NCBI GenBank assembly: GCA_025642075.2 | Contig: JAODUO010000440.1 | Coordinates: 446,501 to 510,500, forward strand | DNA length: 64,000 nucleotides | DNA from: Ridgeia piscesae | Lineage: Eukaryota; Annelida; Polychaeta; Sabellida; Siboglinidae | Direction of reading: 5' to 3' | Part shown: in pieces, positions 62,102 to 64,000 of the stretch | Numbering within the stretch: position 1 is the first letter of the stretch | How the letters are laid out: every line of letters starts with the position of its first letter | Made by a program: the position numbers and the translations under genes | Notes under the pieces: generated by a model | The model's input: only the letters and a program-made list of their open reading frames with translations | The model's database searches: none | What the model was told of the DNA's origin: nothing

Positions 62102-62715
62102 TTTATGTGTTCAAACGTGCGTACATGTGAATTTGTATGATTGTTTGTATAGCAGGATACATTATTTTATTATGTATGTAATAATAACACTATTTATATA
62201 AAAGATACACGTGTACACACTACGTTCAATATGTAAATTTATCATGATTTATTTCAACTTTTAATTATATTATTCTTTCACCAAACAAGATAAAGTTGAA
62301 TCTTTGTGGCAAACTTAAAATCTGACGTTTTGTTCAAAATAATAGTAAACATTTTATTTTGACACATTCCCTTTCCTGTGACAAAAACAGTGCGGAGACA
62401 ACCTATCCCGGGGGACTCTGGCGCTGTGTCAGATAATGACCAAGTCACGCGTTGTCGCGTGTTCTGTTGCAACATTAATTAGTTGACCTTATGCATGACC
62501 CTTGGCACTAAAAAAACACACAGTAATCCACTTCATTATTTACCAGTCGCAAATGTTGTACAGTCCAGTAATTTATGTTGAAATCTGGCGAAAAAGGGCC
62601 GGGAGATAATTGTTGGTTTGGGTGGATAAGTTGCACTGCGAAGCCATCATCGTCTCTGCTAAATGAAAAAGGTGACATTTCCAATGATTTAATATCATCG
62701 CCTCGTCCATTCTAG

Positions 62716-62801
62716 AGTGGTCAACTCTCGGACACCGACTGGACGTGAGTTGGGCGTCGCTTACATGGCGCCGGGAGCCGCCAATAGAGCCAACACTTGT
62801 G
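62716..62801 (+). promoter_or_regulatory. Possible 5' UTR part of a signal-peptide exon, with upstream ORF
   Basis: CCATTCTAG|AG at 62715/62716 is an acceptable 3' splice site. An upstream ATG at 62765 opens a 28-codon frame that overlaps the candidate main start and ends near 62850, which could dampen translation if this is a real mRNA. Confidence 0.22.
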
Positions 62802-62865
62802 ATGAAGCGACTCTTATGTGCGGCGGCCTTGTTGGCTCTCCTCCTGCTTGAGGACATCGGCATTG
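62802..62865 (+). CDS. Candidate first coding exon with a signal peptide (gene continues beyond the window)
   Basis: The ATG at 62802 has G at -3 and begins MKRLLCAAALLALLLLEDIG. This is a textbook signal-peptide pattern: two basic residues, a Leu/Ala core of about twelve residues, then polar residues. The exon ends ATTG|GTGAG at 62866 (phase 1, common for the intron after a signal peptide). It would start a secreted or membrane protein on the + strand whose remaining exons are outside the window or unrecognised. Only 21 codons support it, so chance cannot be excluded. Confidence 0.4.
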
Positions 62866-62897
62866 GTGAGTAGATGACGTCATCGTGACGACACAAT

Positions 62898-63100
62898 TCA
62901 ACACCTCAAGTTCAACACATAGACGTAGACTTTGTTCCTCCTGGTGTTTTCGGGATATCGGGCGACGAGCTTTCTCCGTCTACTGCGATCTTTCGCAATT
63001 TATTTGGCTTCATTCCAGGTAATTTCCATTTCTGCCAGATCGTCATTGAACATCTTGAGCCAGGTCTTAGCTTAGGTCTTCCTCTCTTTCTGTTGCCACC
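62898..63100 (-). pseudogene. LINE relic: C-terminal tail of a reverse-transcriptase ORF
   Basis: The minus strand reads RKRGRPKLR, then after a one-base shift TWLKMFNDDLAEMEITWNEA, then IAKDRSRRRKLVARYP with one stop between (TAA after EAK). The order RGRPxxxW...DL...xWxEAxxxAxDRxxWRxLV is the usual C-terminal end of RTE- and R2/Jockey-like LINE ORFs. The frame ends at the TGA complementary to 62898-62900. Nothing of the rest of the element was recognised. Confidence 0.65.
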
Positions 63101-64000
63101 TTCAGAATTCAGGTACCATTTTATCGCTATTGTGTATCCAATCTCATGAAAAGCGTGATTTACCGATGTCCATGCCTGCTCTCCAAATCACTTCTTCTCT
63201 AGTGATATGCCTCCTTCGCGAAATGCCTAATATGTTGAAATATGAGCGAAATAAACAACTTAAATATGCCCGCTTTACATATAGTGAATATTCAACAATA
63301 CCAAAAGAAACCGCGACATGTTTTATCTTACGACTGATTTCCATATAGATAAAAGAAAATAGAAAGAACAAACTCTGTTAAATAAGTAAAATGTACGTAG
63401 ACTCGTATAAATGTGGGTCTATTGGTTGACGTAAACACAGCGTGCACGTACCTGTCTCCACAACAGTGGCCACCGAATCACCGACCTCACCACGCGCTCT
63501 CGCTGCAAACTCATATTGGCGTTGCTTCTAAAGTATTAATGACAACATCAATAGGCCGACCTATTGTACAATCACCAAATCGACGGTGTTCGTTGGGTAC
63601 CGTACGCGCTTAATATTGCTACTAGGACGTTATGTTGTTTAGCGGTTGAAAGGAGTGATAATCCAGCGAAGATCGTGTTCTTCTTGTGAGTTCGTTAAAA
63701 AAGTTGGTATCTTGCAACAGCAGCCCTTGTAAATAACAATGATGCACATGCGACAGCATTGGGATTGTTGAGCAGTTAGTGGATAGTAACGTCTGTTAAA
63801 GACAGGCGAACAAGTAGCTGGTGTCACTGTTTAATGTACGTAGCAAAGACCCAAACTTACTCTAGTGAAACGAATGTATTGTAACGAATCGTGGCTTTAT
63901 TCACATAGTAGGAGGCAATAAATATAACAACCCAAATACTTGTAATACAGCAGATAACTATGTATAGTAATGTACTTTCGCAGCCTAGGGTAAAATGAAG
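63101..64000. other. Unique sequence to the window end, no gene seen
   Basis: Short open frames on both strands have no domain or splice support. Part of 63100-63230 may be further eroded LINE sequence continuing from 62898-63100. Confidence 0.4.

Noticed and set aside
62573..62896. 107-codon minus-strand frame
   Set aside because: No domain; overlaps the better-supported signal-peptide exon on the other strand, though that exon is itself uncertain.

Overview
This is a window of nuclear DNA from an animal. It has long introns with GT-AG splice sites, AT-rich non-coding sequence, many micro- and minisatellites, LINE, SINE and MITE copies, and no bacterial-style operons. The two recognisable genes, an R7-family RGS gene of the RGS9/RGS11 type and EEF2KMT, are conserved across animals. 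The repeat content (single-ORF LINE with a PHD finger, tRNA-derived SINE, hAT MITE) suits an invertebrate, perhaps a mollusc or other lophotrochozoan. That placement is an inference, and no species can be named.

Layout. (1) 1-36995, + strand: the 3' part of an RGS9/11-like gene. Seven coding exons (12693-12806, 27123-27326, 30321-30410, 31383-31511, 34039-34227, 34564-34602, 36758-36995) join in phase into 333 codons. They cover the linker after the GGL domain, the whole RGS domain and a tail ending in a PWEEDI motif. The DEP, DHEX and GGL exons were not found and probably lie upstream of the window. (2) 36996-42380: an intergenic stretch between two convergent genes, with two more minisatellites. 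(3) 42381-49379, - strand: a seven-exon EEF2KMT (FAM86) gene, the protein-lysine methyltransferase for elongation factor 2. Its introns carry a hAT MITE, a tRNA-derived SINE and a LINE relic. (4) 49380-53392: the EEF2KMT 5' flank, then a decayed + strand LINE. (5) 53393-64000: unique, more CpG-containing sequence with a MITE, microsatellites, a dispersed repeat, and a weakly supported start of a further + strand gene (signal-peptide exon at 62802-62865).

The main feature is the RGS locus. Ten tandem arrays with units of about 19 to 73 bp make up roughly 19 kb of the first 41 kb, and none occurs after 41.1 kb. Several begin or end at splice junctions. In the clearest case the last 30 bp of the exon ending at 27326, together with its GTAAGT donor, is repeated about 63 times as a 40-bp unit, giving dozens of consecutive copies of one 5' splice site. 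A second array starts at the donor after 34602, a third begins about 30 bp after the donor at 31512, and a fourth ends about 36 bp before the exon at 12693. This is the most unusual observation in the window.

Nearly all long open frames here (up to more than 1200 codons) are artefacts of stop-free tandem repeats and are not called as genes. Exon boundaries were set by reading the sequence, matching intron phases and comparing with remembered vertebrate family members. No alignment or transcript data were available.
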